Positions 1 through 8,894 of a stretch of 64,000 nt of DNA are shown here, piece by piece. The notes under the pieces were generated by a model, which worked only from the letters and a program-made list of their open reading frames with translations, had not been told where the DNA came from and did not search any database. Made by a program: the position numbers and the translations under genes. This stretch comes from Pseudoduganella lutea (GTDB taxonomy: Bacteria; Pseudomonadota; Gammaproteobacteria; Burkholderiales; Burkholderiaceae_D): contig NZ_CP035913.1 in NCBI RefSeq assembly GCF_004209755.1, positions 2,542,001 to 2,606,000 of the forward strand, read 5' to 3'. How positions within the stretch are numbered: the stretch's first letter is position 1; every line of letters starts with the position of its first letter.

Positions 1-3000
1 GCCACGCGGTCGACGGTGCCGGCCAGCGGCAGCGCGTTCGGCACGTGGTAGGCCATGCTGGCCGGTTCGTACTGGTGCAGGAACCACAGCCGCGATTGCG
101 AGAACGACAGCGGCAGGCGCTCCGGCCGCTGGCCGGCGGTGATAGCCGGCTGCCGCGCCGCGGCCTGGGCCTTCGCACCATCCGCGCCATCCGCCCCTGC
201 TTCGCGCAAGGCGGCGGCCTGCCCCGCGATGGTCGGCTGCTCGAACAGCACGGACAGCGGAATGCGCACGCCGAACGTTTTCTGCAGCCGCGCATACGCC
301 TGCGTGATCGACAGCGAATGGCCACCCAGGTCGAAGAAATTATCGGTAACACCGAAATCGTCCGTACCCAGCACGGCGGCCCAGATGCCGGCCAGCCTTG
401 CCTCGATGTCGTCGCGCGGCGCGATTTTCACCGTGTCCGCATTGCTCATGTCCGGGGCCGGCAGCGCACCGCGATCGAGCTTGCCGTTCGCGTTCAGCGG
501 CAGCGCGGCCAGCGGCATGTAGCACGCCGGCACCATGTACTCGGGCAGCCGGGCAGCCAGCCAGGCGCGGCATGCTTCCTGGAGCGCGGGCGTCCACGCG
601 GCGCCGCCCTCCGGCACCACGTAGGCGATCAGGCGCTGGCCATCCGGTGTCACGGCGGCGACGGCGTCGAGCACGGCCGGGTGGCCGCGCAGTTCATGGC
701 CGATCGCATCCAGCTCGATGCGGTAGCCGCGCAGCTTCACCTGGAAGTCGACGCGGCCGTGCACGACCAGCGTGCCGTCGGCGCGGTAGTACCCCAGGTC
801 GCCCGTCAGGTACAGCCGCGCACCTTTCCTGTCCGGATCGGGCAGGAATTTCTGTGCGCTCATCTGCGCGTTGTTCAGGTAGCCGGCGCCCACCGAACCG
901 CCGGCGATCGCCACCTCCCCCGTCACGCCGACCGGCAGGCGGTTGCCGAAACGGTCCAGCACGTGCACGGCCAGGCCGGGCAGCACGCAGCCCACGGTGA
1001 CGGGCGCTTCCAGGTCCACGAACTCGTCGCGGCCGAAGCGGTGCGTGGTGCACAGGTCCGTGCATTCGGTCGGGCCATAGGTGTTGACCAGCGCCGTCTT
1101 GCAAGCCGGCGACAGCAGCCAGGGTGCCAGCCGGCGCTTGTCCACCGGCTCGCCGCCGACGAACAGCAGCCGTAACGATGCCAGCGCATCATGACGGCCG
1201 GCATCCGCTTCCACCATGGCGTAGGCCATGCTCGGCGTGCAGTTGATCCAGCCGATGCCATGCCCGGCCACCTGCTCGCGCGCATGCAGCGGGTCGAAGT
1301 GGCGCGTGGGCGCCAGGTGCAGGATGCCGCCCGTCGTCAGCGCGCCCCACACGCATTTCTGCGCCAGGTCGAACGTGATCTTGTTGACGAGCAGGCAGCG
1401 CTCGCCCGGGGCGAACGTGAACTCATCGTTCCACCAGCCGATGAAGCGCGTGAAACTGTCGTGGAATACGCCGGCAGCCTTCGGCTTGCCCGTGGAGCCG
1501 GACGTGTGGATCACGTACAGGATGCGCGCCGGGTCGGCGGCCGGCCAATCCTTCAATGGCACATCGTTCTCGTCATCACCGCCCAGCAGGACCAATACGC
1601 CGGCGATGTCGAACAGCGCGGCATGGGCGCCGTCCGTCACCACGTGGCGGATGTGCAGGTCGGTCACCATCTGCGCCAGCCGCGCCGCCGGCAGGCGCAC
1701 ATCGAGCGGCGCATACGCACAGCCGAGTCGCGTGATCGCCACCAGCGCGGCGATCATCGGCACGCCGGGCTCGAAGGCAAAAGCCACCGTGTCGCCCGCG
1801 CGTACGCCGGCGGCCAGCAGGCGGGCGCCAAGCCGCCGCGCCTGGAGGTCGAGTTGCGCGTAGGTGGCGTCTCCCTCATCCGACACGATGGCCGGCGCGT
1901 CGGGCCGCTCGGCCACCTGGCGCGCAAACAGTTCGCCCAGGTCCGATGACGCGTTCACGGCGGGGCGGTGGTTCCAGGCGTCCTGCAATGCCATGTCGTC
2001 GTCCGGGGCGATGGTCAGCATGCCGACCGGCAGGTCCACGTCCGCCACCATCCGCGACAGCAGCGCGCGGTAATGGGCCAGCAGCCCTGCCACCGCACTA
2101 CCGTCGAACTGGCGCGCGTCGTACAGCGCCTTGGTGCGCATGCGGCCGACCGGGTCGATGACCAGGGCCAGCGGAAAATTCGTGTGCTGCCACACGCTGA
2201 CGTCCGGCAGGCTGAAGCCTTCCGTATAGGGGAACGATTCGATGGCCACCATGGAGTCGAACAACGCCCGGCCACGCGGCACCTCGCTCCAGCCGGCGAT
2301 CTCCGTCAGCGACGCATGTTCGTGTTCGCGCTGCGCCACCAGCGCGGCGCCCAGCCGGGTGGCGAAGCCGCGCACCGTTTCGGCAGGATCGATGCGCACG
2401 CGCACGGGTACCGTGTTGATGAACAGGCCCACCATCGCATCCGCGCCGGCCAGTTCGGGCGGCCGGCCGGCGACGGTGGCACCGAATACCACATCGTCCT
2501 CGCCGCTGTACAGGGCCAGCAGGTGCGCCCAGGCGGCTTGCAGCAGCGTGCCGGGGGTGACGCGCAAGGCACGGGCCGTCTCGCGCAAGCGGTTGCCCAG
2601 GGCCTCGCCCAGTTCCCCCGTCGCCGTGGCACCGGCGTCGGCGCCGCTGTCCGGTGCCGGGCGCTTGACCAGGCCAAGCGGCGTGGGCGCGTGGAAGCCT
2701 TCCATCTGCCCGCGCCAGTAATCTTGCGCGGCGACCTTGTCGCGGCCGCGCAGCCAGCCCAGGTAATCGCCCCAGCCCGGCACCGGGCGCGGCTGCCATG
2801 CCGCGCCATCGGTGAGCGCGGCGTAGGCGGACAGCAGTGAACCCAGCACCACGAAGGCCGACCAGCCATCGAGCAGCACGTGGTGGTAGGTCCAGAACAC
2901 CACGCTGCGGTCCTCGCGATGCAGCAGCGCCTGGCGCAGCAGCGGTGGCCGGCGCAGGTCGAAACCGCGTGCCGCTTCATCGCGGCGCAGGGCATCCAGG

Positions 3001-3308
3001 CGCGCGGCGAAGGCCGTGTCGTCGTCGTCCGTGGCATCGATCTCGACCACGTCGATCGCCGCCAGCTTCGTCACCACCAGCAGCGGGTGCTCGAGACCTT
3101 CCCAGGCGATGGCGGCGCGCAGTACCGGGCAGGCGCCCAGCACCATGTTCCACGCCGCCTGCCAGCGCGCGCCATCGATCCGCCCGGCCGCCGGGCAGGC
3201 GAACTGCTCGACGTAGACACCGCTGCCCGGCGCCTCCAGCGTGTGGAACAGCATGCCCTGCTGGAGTGGCGTGAGCCGGTGTACTTCCTGTATGTCCTGC
3301 TTGTTCAT
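1..3308 (-). CDS. Non-ribosomal peptide synthetase, C-A-PCP-C, partial at the left edge
   Basis: This is the fourth and most downstream megasynthase gene; its 3' part lies outside the window. About 1102 residues are visible with no stop. Seen in order: a condensation domain with HHVLLDGWS near residue 143; an adenylation domain with core HTSGSTGKPK near 597; a carrier domain whose LGGHSLS serine is residue 998; and the opening of a second condensation domain (SQSRLWFLHQ) after about 1052. Read against GrsA by eye, the specificity residues are D-L-K-N-F-G-T-D-L, a code I cannot assign. The start at 3308 is preferred because MNKQDIQEVHRLTPLQ is a normal C-domain opening and GAGAG precedes it; an in-frame ATG at 3338 is the alternative. 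The PKS gene ends at 3346, so it continues the same operon. No thioesterase is visible; termination must be encoded beyond the edge. Confidence 0.92.
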   Translation of the reverse strand, partial: MNKQDIQEVHRLTPLQQGMLFHTLEAPGSGVYVEQFACPAAGRIDGARWQAAWNMVLGACPVLRAAIAWEGLEHPLLVVTKLAAIDVVEIDATDDDDTAFAARLDALRRDEAARGFDLRRPPLLRQALLHREDRSVVFWTYHHVLLDGWSAFVVLGSLLSAYAALTDGAAWQPRPVPGWGDYLGWLRGRDKVAAQDYWRGQMEGFHAPTPLGLVKRPAPDSGADAGATATGELGEALGNRLRETARALRVTPGTLLQAAWAHLLALYSGEDDVVFGATVAGRPPELAGADAMVGLFINTVPVRVRIDPAETVRGFATRLGAALVAQREHEHASLTEIAGWSEVPRGRALFDSMVAIESFPYTEGFSLPDVSVWQHTNFPLALVIDPVGRMRTKALYDARQFDGSAVAGLLAHYRALLSRMVADVDLPVGMLTIAPDDDMALQDAWNHRPAVNASSDLGELFARQVAERPDAPAIVSDEGDATYAQLDLQARRLGARLLAAGVRAGDTVAFAFEPGVPMIAALVAITRLGCAYAPLDVRLPAARLAQMVTDLHIRHVVTDGAHAALFDIAGVLVLLGGDDENDVPLKDWPAADPARILYVIHTSGSTGKPKAAGVFHDSFTRFIGWWNDEFTFAPGERCLLVNKITFDLAQKCVWGALTTGGILHLAPTRHFDPLHAREQVAGHGIGWINCTPSMAYAMVEADAGRHDALASLRLLFVGGEPVDKRRLAPWLLSPACKTALVNTYGPTECTDLCTTHRFGRDEFVDLEAPVTVGCVLPGLAVHVLDRFGNRLPVGVTGEVAIAGGSVGAGYLNNAQMSAQKFLPDPDRKGARLYLTGDLGYYRADGTLVVHGRVDFQVKLRGYRIELDAIGHELRGHPAVLDAVAAVTPDGQRLIAYVVPEGGAAWTPALQEACRAWLAARLPEYMVPACYMPLAALPLNANGKLDRGALPAPDMSNADTVKIAPRDDIEARLAGIWAAVLGTDDFGVTDNFFDLGGHSLSITQAYARLQKTFGVRIPLSVLFEQPTIAGQAAALREAGADGADGAKAQAAARQPAITAGQRPERLPLSFSQSRLWFLHQYEPASMAYHVPNALPLAGTVDRV

Positions 3309-3345
3309 GGTCGCTCTCGAGTCTCGTGTGTCGTTCATCCGGTAT

Positions 3346-6300
3346 TCAGTCGGCCAGCGCGTGCAGCACGGCATCCAGGTCGTCGGCGGTTGCCGTTTCC
3401 GGTTCGGGCGCCGGCGCCTGCGGTGCGGGCGAAGGAGACGCCGGGTCGCCGACCACGCCGGCCACGGCCGCCAGCTCGGCCACCGTCTGGTGTTCGAACA
3501 GCTGGTTCGGCTTCAGCAGCACGCCATGCTTGCGGGCATGCGACACCACCTGGATGCCGATCACGGAATCGATACCCAGGTCGAAGAAGTTGTCATGGAT
3601 GCCGACCGGGGTGATACCCAATGCGCCCTCGATGATCCCCACCAGCACTTCCTCGGTCGGATTGGTGGGCGGCGCGGCGATCACGTCCTCGCGCACAACC
3701 TTTTTCTTTTCCGCGGGCGCGGCGGCCGGGGCGATGCGCTCTTCGCGCAACTTGCGCAACAGCGCGTCGACCGGGTGCGGGTTGACGATCCAGTGCCCGC
3801 CGTTGCGCAGCGCGAGGGCACGGGCAAACAGCGCGCGGCCTTCCTGCGGGGAGATCGAGCCGTCGTCCACCGCCGGTGCGGCGGCGGCAGGCTTTGCCGT
3901 CAATGCGCCAGCGGGAACCCGGCGCAGCTGGAAGTCCGCCACCTCGGCCAGCACCGTGCCATCCGGCGCGTACAGCGCGATGTCGAAGCGGATCACGTCG
4001 CGGTCGTCGGACATGCCGACGAACTTCACGTGGCTGTACAGGTGCGTGCCCAGCCGACCGTGCACGGCCAGGGCGCCGTACGTGAACGGCAGGTATTCGT
4101 CCTGCAGTCCCAGGTCCAGCCGCGCCAGCAGGTGCCCGGTGATCGGGCCGGTGGCCATGTCCAGCAAGGCCGGGTGCAGGCCCAGCGCGGCATCGTCCGC
4201 CACGCCGTCCGGCAGCGCCAGCTCGCCCAGCAGCTGCCGCCCGCCAAGGCGGATGCGGCGCACCACCTGCCAGTGGCGGCCCAGCTCCAGGAAGCCATCG
4301 TCGCCGACCATCGCCGCGGCGCCACCGGGGAAGTCCAGCACATCGGCACGGCATTCCTCGGCGATGGCCGCCAGGTCGGCCTTCGTCGCGCCCTCCTTCG
4401 CGCCAGCCGACACGGTGGCCGACAACACGGGACTGTCGCCCTCCTTCACTTCGACCGAATAACCGTCGCCGGCGCGCTGCAGCAACACGTCGACCGTGAC
4501 CAGCCGGTCGGCCGGCACGAACAGCGGCCGGTAGAAGAACACGTCGGCCAGGGTGCAGGCTTCGCCGCCGCCGGCTGCTTCACTCCATGCGGCGCGCACT
4601 ATCTCGATCAGCGCCGTGCCCGGCATCACGGGCGTGCCATGGATGCGGTGGTCCTGCAATGCCCAATGGTCCTGCGCACGCAGGTGCGCGGTGAACCGCA
4701 GCGTGGCGCCTTCGTCGGCGCGGCTGAACAGGTACGGGTGGGCCAGCGTGCGGCCGGCCGGCAGCGCCGGGGCGGACGCGGTATGGCCCATGGCAACCGC
4801 CATGCCGACTTCACGCCAGCCGCCATAGGCCAGCGACAGCGTGCGTTGGCCGCGCGCGCTGCGGCTGCGGGCAAACGCATCGAGGAAGGCGTTGGCAGCC
4901 GCGTAATCGGCCTGGCCAATACCGCCGATCGTGCCGAACAGCGACGACACGACGACGAAGAAATCGAGCGGCTGGCCGGCCAGCGCAGCTTCCAGCGCCA
5001 GCGCGCCGAGCACTTTCGGTGCGAGCACGGCATCGGCCTGGGCGCGGGTCTTCAGCGCCATCATGCCGGCACCGGCGATGCCGGCCGCGTGGACGACGCC
5101 GCGCACCGGCGGCATGTCACCCTGCACGCGTTCGACCATCGCGCGCACTGCGGCGGGGTCGGTGATGTCGCAACGTTCGGTGACGACCCGGGCGCCACGC
5201 GCCGCCATGCGCTGCAGGCGGCGGATGCGTTCGCGGCCCGCGGCATCGTCCGGGTGCGCGGCCAGCCATGCATTCCATTCGGCCTGCGGCGGCAGCGTGT
5301 TGCGGCCCACCAGCACCAGGTGGCGCGCACCGCGTTCCACCAGCTCGTCGGCGAACTCCAGGCCCAGGCCTCCGAGCCCGCCGGTGACGAGGTACGTGCC
5401 CTCGGCCGCCAGCGCGGCCGGCACCGCCGGTTCCGGCACCGCCATCGTCTCCACATGGGCCAGCCAGCGCGCGCCATGCCGCTCGGCCACGAACTGGTCC
5501 GCCGGGCCGGCCGGCGCATGCGGCGCCGCCTGCAGGCGGGCCAGTTCGTCGAGCATCAGCCGGGCGACATCGTCCGAACCGGCCGGAACATCGAGCACGC
5601 GGCTGGCGATGGCCCGGTGTTCGTAGCCGATCGCCAGGTGCACGCCCAGCATCGTGGCCTTCACGGCATCGACCGCTTCGCCCGGCTGCACGTCGAACAC
5701 TTCGCTGGCCACGGACAGCAGCGGCAGCCGTTCACCAGCGTCGTTGCCGAATGCCTGCGTCAGCGCCAGCAATGTATGGAAACCCAGTTCCAGCGTGGCG
5801 CCGCTGTTGGCGACGGAGTCGCCACCGCTTGCCGGCAGCAGCCAGGCATGGACGATCGCATCGGGCTTGCCGGCATGTCGCGCCAGCGCTTCCCAGTCAC
5901 CCGCCTGGTCCGGGCGCACCCAGTACGCGCCGTCGTCCACCACGCCGAACGCGGGACCCGGTTCGGCACAGGCCACGGTGGCGCCGGCGCCGCGCAGGGC
6001 TGCCGCCAGCACATTGCCCCGTGCGTCGTCGTGCGCCAGCAGCAGCACCTTGCGGCCGGCGAGCGCGGGCACGGCGTCCAGCCACGGCTGCCGGCGCCAC
6101 GACGCCGCATGAAACCATTCGCCCATGTCGGCGCTGCGGCGCAGGCCCCCATCGAGGGTGCCGCTCGGCGCCAGCGGCGGTTCCATCCAGTGGCGTTCGC
6201 GTGCGAACGGATAGGTGGGCAGCGGAATCCGGCGGCCCAGGTTGAACGCGTCGACGCCGGCATAGTCCAGCGCATTGCCCGCCGCCCACAGGTTGCCCAG

Positions 6301-8874
6301 CGCGGCCAGCAGGAAGCGGTCGGCAGGCAGCACCTCCTGCGGATGGCGCATCAGCGGCACAGCTACGGCGGTGGGCTTGCCCGCGACCGTCCCGGCGATG
6401 TGGCGCACGAAGGTGCTCAGCACGCCCGCCGGGCCGGCTTCGACAAGGAAGCCGCAGCCATCGGCCAGCAGCGTTTGCACGCCGGCCTGGAACAGCACGG
6501 GCGACAGCAGGTGGCGCACCCAGTAATCGGGGTCGGTGGCCTCGGCCGCCGTCAGCCACGTGCCGGTGACGTTCGACACGACCGGCATCGTCGGCGCCTG
6601 CGGCGCGGCCGCGGCGACGGCGGCGCGGAATTGCCCGGCCATGGGTTGCATCATCGCGGAGTGGAACGCGTGCGACGTCTGCAGCCTGCGGCAGCCGGTG
6701 CCGGCCGCTTCCAGCTCGGCCGCCAGCGCATCGATGGCCGCCGCCGGGCCCGCAACGACGCTGGCGCGGGGGCTGTTGATGGCGGCCAGTTCGATGCCTT
6801 CGCGCAGGCAGCCACGCGCCTCGGCTTCGCCACCGCCGATCGACAGCATGGCGCCGGCCGGCATTGCGTGCATCAGGCGCCCGCGTAGCGCCACCAGGCG
6901 CAACGCATCGTCCAGCGTGAACACGCCGGCCACGGTGGCGGCCACGTATTCGCCCAGGCTGTGGCCCAGCAGCGCGGCCGGCATGATCTTCCATGCCTGC
7001 AGCTGCATCGCCAGCGCATATTCGACGGTGAACAGCGCCGGTTGGGCATAGCGCGTTTCACGCAGCAGCGCGCTGTCCGCCTCGGTGGGGGTGGCAGTCA
7101 GCAGCAGCCGGGCCAGGTCGGTGTCGAGGTGGCGGGCCAGCGTGGCGCAGCAGGCGTCGAACGTGTCGCGGAAGACGGTGCAGCCGGCATGCAGTTCGCG
7201 CGCCATGCCGGCGTACTGCGAGCCCTGTCCCGTGAACAGCAGGGCCAATTTCTTCGTGGCCGGCAGTGCCGGCGTCTTGCCCGGCTCCTTCGCCAGCCTG
7301 TCCAGGTTGTCGATCAGTTCGGCCGCATTGCGCGCCACCACGGCGCCGCGCAGGTCGAATGCGCGGCGGCCCTCCTGCAAGGTGAACGCCACGTCGTCCA
7401 GGTCCGTTTCCGGGTGGCGTTCGAGGAAGCGGGCCAGCTGGCCGGCGGCGCGGCCCAGCGCGCCGGGCGTTTTCGCCGACAGCGGGAAGATGCGCAGCTT
7501 CTCGCCCGACACGGTGGGCTTCGTGATCGGCGGCTCTTCCAGGATCAGGTGGGCATTGGTGCCGCCGATGCCGAACGAGCTGACGGCGGCCACCCGCTTG
7601 CGGCCGGGCGCGGTGCGCCATTCGTTCAGCCGGTCGTTGACGAAGAACGGCGTCGCCGGGAAATCGATGCGCGGGTTCGGCGTATCGAAATGCAGGCTTG
7701 GAGGCAGCATGCCGGAGCGCGCCGCCAGCGCCGCCTTGATCACGCCGGCCACGCCGGCGGCCGGCGCCAGGTGGCCCACGTTGGTTTTTACGGAGCCGAT
7801 CGCGCAATAGCCGCTGCGGTCCGTGTGGACCCGGAATGCGCGCGTCAAGGCCGTGATCTCGATCGGGTCGCCCAGCGACGTGCCGGTGCCGTGCGCCTCG
7901 ATGTAGCCGATGTCGTCCGGGTGGGTGCGGGCGGCCTTCAGCGCACGCGTGACCGCTTCCACCTGCCCGTCGATGCCGGGCGCCGTGTAGCCGGCCTTGT
8001 GCGAGCCATCGTTCGTGACCGCCGAGCCGCGGATCACGGCGTAGATGTTGTCGTCGTCCGCCTCGGCATCTTCCAGGCGCTTCAGGACGATGACACCCAC
8101 GCCGCCCTCGGAAAACACGGTGCCCTTCGCACCCGCGTCGAAGGCGCGGATGCAGCCGTCGTCCGAATTCAGGCTGCCTTCCGTGTAGTTGTAGCCGTGG
8201 CCGGCCGGCACGGTGGCCATCGAACCGCCGGCCAGCGACAGGTCGCATTCGCCGGCGCGCAGCGCCTGGCATGCCATGTGGATCGCCACCAGCGACGTGG
8301 AGCACGCCGTCTGCACCGTCACGGACGGGCCGGTGAGATTGAGCTTGTAGGCCACGCGGTTGCTGAGGTAATCCGGTTCGTTGCCGATGCCGGCGATCAG
8401 GTCGCGGTCCGATGCGCACATGATCTCGCGGTTGGAATACACATTGTTCAGGAAGTAGCGCGACAGCCCGGTGCCGGCATACACGGCGGCCGTGCCGCGG
8501 TAGCCGTCCGGCGCGTAGCCGGCATCTTCCATCGCCGCCCACGACGCTTCCAGGAACAGCCGCTGTTGCGGATCGATCAGCTCCGCCTCGCTGGGCGCGT
8601 AGCCGAAGAAGCCGGCATCGAACTTGTCCACGTCCGGCAGGTGATAGCCGGCGCCGACCCAGCCGCCGCCGGCCACCTGCCGCTCGACGTAGGGCACGGT
8701 CAGGTAGTCGTGGGCATCGATGCCCGCGCGGATTTCTTCCGGCGTGAACTGGCGCAGCGCGCTGCGGCTTTCGCACAGCATGTTCCAGAAGCTTTCCACG
8801 TCGGGCGCGCCCGGGAAGCGGCCACTGATGCCGATGATCGCGATCTTGCCCGACGAGACTTGGTTCTCTTTCAT
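3346..8874 (-). CDS. Type I polyketide synthase module, KS-AT-KR-DH-ACP
   Basis: A 1842-residue single PKS module that would add one malonyl unit, reduce the beta-ketone and probably dehydrate it. Seen: ketosynthase with TACSTSL (Cys191), EAHGTGTSLGDP and KTNVGHLAP; acyltransferase with GHSLGEY (Ser639) and a SHAFHS motif near 737, the form known for malonyl-CoA; ketoreductase with GGLGGLG near 1163 and catalytic Tyr1324 in GQADYAAANAF, preceded by the usual structural half; dehydratase with HRIHGTPVMP near 1409, matching HxxxGxxxxP; and an ACP with DLGIDSV (Ser1770). KR precedes DH, the reverse of the common order. The start at 8874 is fixed by CAGGGGA about 7 nt upstream. Reading frames that extend further upstream run into the preceding gene and are spurious. 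It lies 20 bp after the Cy-A-Ox-PCP gene and should accept its thiazolyl chain. Confidence 0.93.
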   Translation of the reverse strand: MKENQVSSGKIAIIGISGRFPGAPDVESFWNMLCESRSALRQFTPEEIRAGIDAHDYLTVPYVERQVAGGGWVGAGYHLPDVDKFDAGFFGYAPSEAELIDPQQRLFLEASWAAMEDAGYAPDGYRGTAAVYAGTGLSRYFLNNVYSNREIMCASDRDLIAGIGNEPDYLSNRVAYKLNLTGPSVTVQTACSTSLVAIHMACQALRAGECDLSLAGGSMATVPAGHGYNYTEGSLNSDDGCIRAFDAGAKGTVFSEGGVGVIVLKRLEDAEADDDNIYAVIRGSAVTNDGSHKAGYTAPGIDGQVEAVTRALKAARTHPDDIGYIEAHGTGTSLGDPIEITALTRAFRVHTDRSGYCAIGSVKTNVGHLAPAAGVAGVIKAALAARSGMLPPSLHFDTPNPRIDFPATPFFVNDRLNEWRTAPGRKRVAAVSSFGIGGTNAHLILEEPPITKPTVSGEKLRIFPLSAKTPGALGRAAGQLARFLERHPETDLDDVAFTLQEGRRAFDLRGAVVARNAAELIDNLDRLAKEPGKTPALPATKKLALLFTGQGSQYAGMARELHAGCTVFRDTFDACCATLARHLDTDLARLLLTATPTEADSALLRETRYAQPALFTVEYALAMQLQAWKIMPAALLGHSLGEYVAATVAGVFTLDDALRLVALRGRLMHAMPAGAMLSIGGGEAEARGCLREGIELAAINSPRASVVAGPAAAIDALAAELEAAGTGCRRLQTSHAFHSAMMQPMAGQFRAAVAAAAPQAPTMPVVSNVTGTWLTAAEATDPDYWVRHLLSPVLFQAGVQTLLADGCGFLVEAGPAGVLSTFVRHIAGTVAGKPTAVAVPLMRHPQEVLPADRFLLAALGNLWAAGNALDYAGVDAFNLGRRIPLPTYPFARERHWMEPPLAPSGTLDGGLRRSADMGEWFHAASWRRQPWLDAVPALAGRKVLLLAHDDARGNVLAAALRGAGATVACAEPGPAFGVVDDGAYWVRPDQAGDWEALARHAGKPDAIVHAWLLPASGGDSVANSGATLELGFHTLLALTQAFGNDAGERLPLLSVASEVFDVQPGEAVDAVKATMLGVHLAIGYEHRAIASRVLDVPAGSDDVARLMLDELARLQAAPHAPAGPADQFVAERHGARWLAHVETMAVPEPAVPAALAAEGTYLVTGGLGGLGLEFADELVERGARHLVLVGRNTLPPQAEWNAWLAAHPDDAAGRERIRRLQRMAARGARVVTERCDITDPAAVRAMVERVQGDMPPVRGVVHAAGIAGAGMMALKTRAQADAVLAPKVLGALALEAALAGQPLDFFVVVSSLFGTIGGIGQADYAAANAFLDAFARSRSARGQRTLSLAYGGWREVGMAVAMGHTASAPALPAGRTLAHPYLFSRADEGATLRFTAHLRAQDHWALQDHRIHGTPVMPGTALIEIVRAAWSEAAGGGEACTLADVFFYRPLFVPADRLVTVDVLLQRAGDGYSVEVKEGDSPVLSATVSAGAKEGATKADLAAIAEECRADVLDFPGGAAAMVGDDGFLELGRHWQVVRRIRLGGRQLLGELALPDGVADDAALGLHPALLDMATGPITGHLLARLDLGLQDEYLPFTYGALAVHGRLGTHLYSHVKFVGMSDDRDVIRFDIALYAPDGTVLAEVADFQLRRVPAGALTAKPAAAAPAVDDGSISPQEGRALFARALALRNGGHWIVNPHPVDALLRKLREERIAPAAAPAEKKKVVREDVIAAPPTNPTEEVLVGIIEGALGITPVGIHDNFFDLGIDSVIGIQVVSHARKHGVLLKPNQLFEHQTVAELAAVAGVVGDPASPSPAPQAPAPEPETATADDLDAVLHALAD

Positions 8875-8894
8875 GGTATTCCCCTGAATATGTT

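Noticed and set aside
3241..6888. Plus-strand open frame of 1215 codons opposite the PKS gene, and similar ones at 8898-13325, 15844-19068 and 19075-23943
   Set aside because: They are antisense to clear megasynthase domains, rich in Arg/His/Gln/Gly with no motifs. Long antisense frames are expected in GC-rich coding DNA.
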